A stretch of DNA of 25,845 nucleotides from Propionibacteriaceae bacterium (GTDB lineage: Bacteria > Actinomycetota > Actinomycetes > Propionibacteriales > Propionibacteriaceae), in NCBI GenBank assembly GCA_020438595.1, contig JAGQUI010000006.1, positions 1 to 25,845 on the forward strand, read 5' to 3'. This document shows positions 24,120 to 25,845 of the stretch, one piece after another. Made by a program: the position numbers and the translations under genes. The first letter of the stretch is position 1. Every line of letters begins with the position of its first letter. Under the pieces are notes generated by a model. That model ran no database searches and was not told the DNA's origin. It worked only from the letters and a program-made list of their open reading frames with translations.

Positions 24120-24809
24120 GTGGTGACCTCGGTGATCGACGCCGTGGTCGAAGACCTCAAGGAGCTGGTGCTCTCCCGGGAACTGGCGCCCGACAGCCCG
24201 CTCACCGAGGCCGAGGTGGCCGCCCGCTACGACGTGGCCAGGGCGACGGCGAAGGCTGCGATCGAGCGGCTGGTCGCCGAGAAGGTGCTGGTGCGCAGGA
24301 ACCACAAGACCGCCCGGGTCGTGAAGCTGGGGCCCGGTGACGTCCGCGACATCTACAACACCCGCATCTACCTGGAGTCCGAGGTGCTGCGGCGGCTCGC
24401 CGGGCTCGGCGAGGTGCCCGAGGACGCGCGGGCGGCCAACGCCGAGATCGCGGCCCTGTGGCAGCAGGGCACCTGGAACATCGTCGGACCGGACATGCGG
24501 TTCCACACCGCACTGATCGACTCCCTCGGCAGTGACCGGACCAGTTCGGCCTACGCGTCGCTCGCCTTCGAGGTGAAGCTGTGCATGTCGCAGTTGCAGG
24601 GCAGCCAGCGGCTCAGCCCCGAGATCATCGTGGCCGAGCACGCGAAGATCCTCGACCTGATCACCTCCGGCGAGGCGGACGCCAGCGCAGCGCTGCTCGA
24701 CGAGCACCTGTCCCGCGCCCGGGAACTGCTCGCCGGGGCCCTGGGCGGCGAGCCCGGCCCGGCGGCGTACCTGCCGTCCTCGGCACTGCCGGCGTCCACC
24801 CCGGCCTGA
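24120..24809 (+). CDS. lldR: GntR-family (FadR subfamily) regulator of lactate genes, LldR-like
   Basis: 229 residues from the GTG at 24120; the next codon is also GTG and a TTG at 24105 is possible, none with an ideal ribosome binding site. The winged helix occupies about 5-75: VIDAVVEDLKELVLSRELAP, LTEAEVAARYDVARATAKAA, LVAEKVLVRRNHKTARVV. The FCD ligand domain (about 80-220) is all-helical and has the metal/ligand histidines: MRFHTALIDSLGS, EHAKILDLITSGEADASAAL, DEHLSRARELL; the usual FCD D-x3-R appears as NTRIYLESEVLRRL. In related proteins lactate or its relatives release the repressor. It is divergent from the permease/dehydrogenase operon, with two operator-like palindromes between them, which supports local control. 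LldR assignment is from context plus family. Confidence 0.88.
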   Translation: MVTSVIDAVVEDLKELVLSRELAPDSPLTEAEVAARYDVARATAKAAIERLVAEKVLVRRNHKTARVVKLGPGDVRDIYNTRIYLESEVLRRLAGLGEVPEDARAANAEIAALWQQGTWNIVGPDMRFHTALIDSLGSDRTSSAYASLAFEVKLCMSQLQGSQRLSPEIIVAEHAKILDLITSGEADASAALLDEHLSRARELLAGALGGEPGPAAYLPSSALPASTPA

Positions 24810-24821
24810 ATCCGGCGGCCC

Positions 24822-25631
24822 CTACGGGAACGGCCAGGGGTTCGGCGTGCACCCCCGCAGGCCGGCCTCCTGCGGCATCATCACCGGCGCGGGCCTGCCC
24901 TGCTTGGAGCAATCCTGGTGGCTCTCCCCCAACAGGTGACCCACCACATGGTTGACCAGGTAGGCCTGCCACTGCGCACGACTGGGGTAGTCGCCCGGTG
25001 TGCTCAACCAGGCGGACGCATCGATCACGAGGTCGCCGCTGCTCACGCACGTGCTCGGCTCGGGCTTGCACAGGCCCTTGGCCGTGGCCGGCGCGGCGAT
25101 CACGATCGTGAAGTCGGCCTTGGCGATGTCGGCGACGAGTGCGAAGCGCACGTTGCCGCTGCCGGCCCAGCTGCGCGGGTCGTTCAGCACGCCGGCGATC
25201 TGGGTGCCGACCTTGTCGGCCTTCTGCTTGGCCGACGTCTCCACCTGCACGGCGTAGCGACGCAGCTTCCCCGACGATCCGGACGCGGCAACGTTCACCC
25301 CCGCGGTGTCGAATTTCCCCGAGGCCTTGATCGTCGGACCGGAACTCGGCGCGGGTCCGGTCTCGGTGGGCTCAGCTGTCGGTGACTCCGTACCGGAGGC
25401 GCTCGGCGTCGGGGTCGGTGTGGCCGTGGTGGGCGCGGGCAGCGGAGTCACCGAGGTGGTGGGAAGGCCCTCGCGGTGCACCGGGGTGGTGAGCGCGTTC
25501 GCCCAGACGGCGAGGGCGGCCACCAACGCGATCCCGAGCACCACGGAGACGATCACGAACGGGTTCAGCCGGCGCCTCGCGAGCCCCGACCGGAACGCTC
25601 TCCAGCGGCTCGGCGGGGTGGGCTCGGTCAC
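24822..25631 (-). CDS. DUF3152 domain protein with altered zinc-protease-like motif
   Basis: 269 residues. A basic cytoplasmic N-terminus (RWRAFRSGLARRRLNP) is followed by one membrane helix at about 24-45, a Thr/Pro/Ser-rich stalk at about 55-95, and an extracytoplasmic domain from about 100 to the end. The domain matches DUF3152: RRYAVQVET, DPRSWAGSGNVRFALV, DLVIDASAWL, QAYLVNHVVGHLLGESHQDC and APVMMPQ. The family normally has an H-E-x-G-H zinc motif in NHEVGH-type sequence. Here it reads HVVGH (residues 228-232), so the catalytic glutamate is valine, as would result from one A-to-T change (codon at 24945-24947). The distal histidine in ESH is kept. It may bind zinc without proteolysis. It is convergent with the GntR-type gene and preceded by a dodecamer repeat array. 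Confidence 0.85.
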   Translation of the reverse strand: MTEPTPPSRWRAFRSGLARRRLNPFVIVSVVLGIALVAALAVWANALTTPVHREGLPTTSVTPLPAPTTATPTPTPSASGTESPTAEPTETGPAPSSGPTIKASGKFDTAGVNVAASGSSGKLRRYAVQVETSAKQKADKVGTQIAGVLNDPRSWAGSGNVRFALVADIAKADFTIVIAAPATAKGLCKPEPSTCVSSGDLVIDASAWLSTPGDYPSRAQWQAYLVNHVVGHLLGESHQDCSKQGRPAPVMMPQEAGLRGCTPNPWPFP

Positions 25632-25681
25632 CCGTCCAGACTAGGTGACGCCCCGGACGCGTCCGGCCACCGCCACCCCCT

Positions 25682-25845
25682 GAACCGGAATGGGGACGGT
25701 TCCTTTCCCGTTCACCCGCCGGGCCGGACGGGGACGGTTCCTTTCCCGTTCACGCGCTGACAAGGCTGGATGGCGTGAACCGGAATGGGGACGGTTCCTT
25801 GAACCGGAAAGGAACCGTCCCCGCGAACCGGAAAGGAACCGTCCC
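25682..25845. repeat. Array of five GGGGACGGTTCC dodecamers reaching the window edge
   Basis: Direct copies at 25692-25703, 25730-25741 and 25787-25798; inverted copies at 25811-25822 and 25835-25845 (last base cut by the window). Copies are flanked by GAACCGGAA on one side and TTTCCCGTTCAC on the other. Copies three and four face each other across a 12-base spacer. The array may continue beyond the window. Confidence 0.85.

Noticed and set aside
22212..24707. Upstream extension of the lactate dehydrogenase reading frame
   Set aside because: It runs antisense or out of frame through the permease and regulator; the GTG at 22211 overlapping the permease stop is the natural start.

Overview
The window is a GC-rich chromosome segment with many GTG starts and 4-base stop/start overlaps. 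It carries actinobacterial hallmarks: a mycothiol-type DsbA-like reductase, SigE-family sigma factor, MprA/MprB-like two-component system, DUF3152 protein and SAF/ParA-like pair. It most likely comes from an actinomycete; Propionibacteriales is a guess from overall character, not a demonstrated assignment. No tRNA, rRNA, CRISPR array, prophage or insertion-sequence transposase was recognised.

Layout. 1-2092 (minus): SAF-domain membrane protein, ParA/MinD-like protein with a degenerate P-loop, and the 5' part of mutY, closely packed. 2247-4584 (plus): a divergent sigma-like gene followed by a family 3 glycoside hydrolase. 4734-7043: an AEC-type permease (minus) and an MFS efflux protein (plus) flanked by hairpin repeats; the MFS gene has a near-perfect 24-bp palindromic operator before its ribosome binding site. 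7044-7387 is a gene-free repeat patch. 7388-11880 (all minus, possibly one transcription unit): a frameshifted lipoprotein, a Gfo/Idh/MocA oxidoreductase, a SigE-type sigma factor coupled to a membrane-anchored Kelch-propeller protein (putative anti-sigma/sensor), and a DsbA-like reductase.

12010-19026 (plus) is signal-transduction rich: a NarL-type kinase/regulator pair, an unknown protein, a small holin-family membrane protein coupled to a low-molecular-weight tyrosine phosphatase, then an MprA/MprB-like pair followed by a Thr/Pro-rich lipoprotein with a second membrane anchor. 19317-24809 is a lactate module: divergent GntR/LldR-type regulator, LldP-type permease and a large FAD/Fe-S D-lactate dehydrogenase, with two operator-like palindromes between regulator and permease. 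The last gene (24822-25631, minus) is a DUF3152 protein whose zinc-protease-like motif lacks the usual glutamate.

The most unusual content is non-coding. A dodecamer (GGGGACGGTTCC or its complement) occurs ten times in three intergenic clusters. There is a 43-bp tandem repeat patch, a perfect nested palindrome starting at a stop codon, and a 54-bp palindromic element lying in frame inside the lactate dehydrogenase gene. These look like several families of short palindromic mobile or REP-like elements. I see no single complete, obviously new enzymatic system; the strongest candidates for new biology are these element families, the sigma/Kelch pair and the MprAB-linked double-anchored protein.
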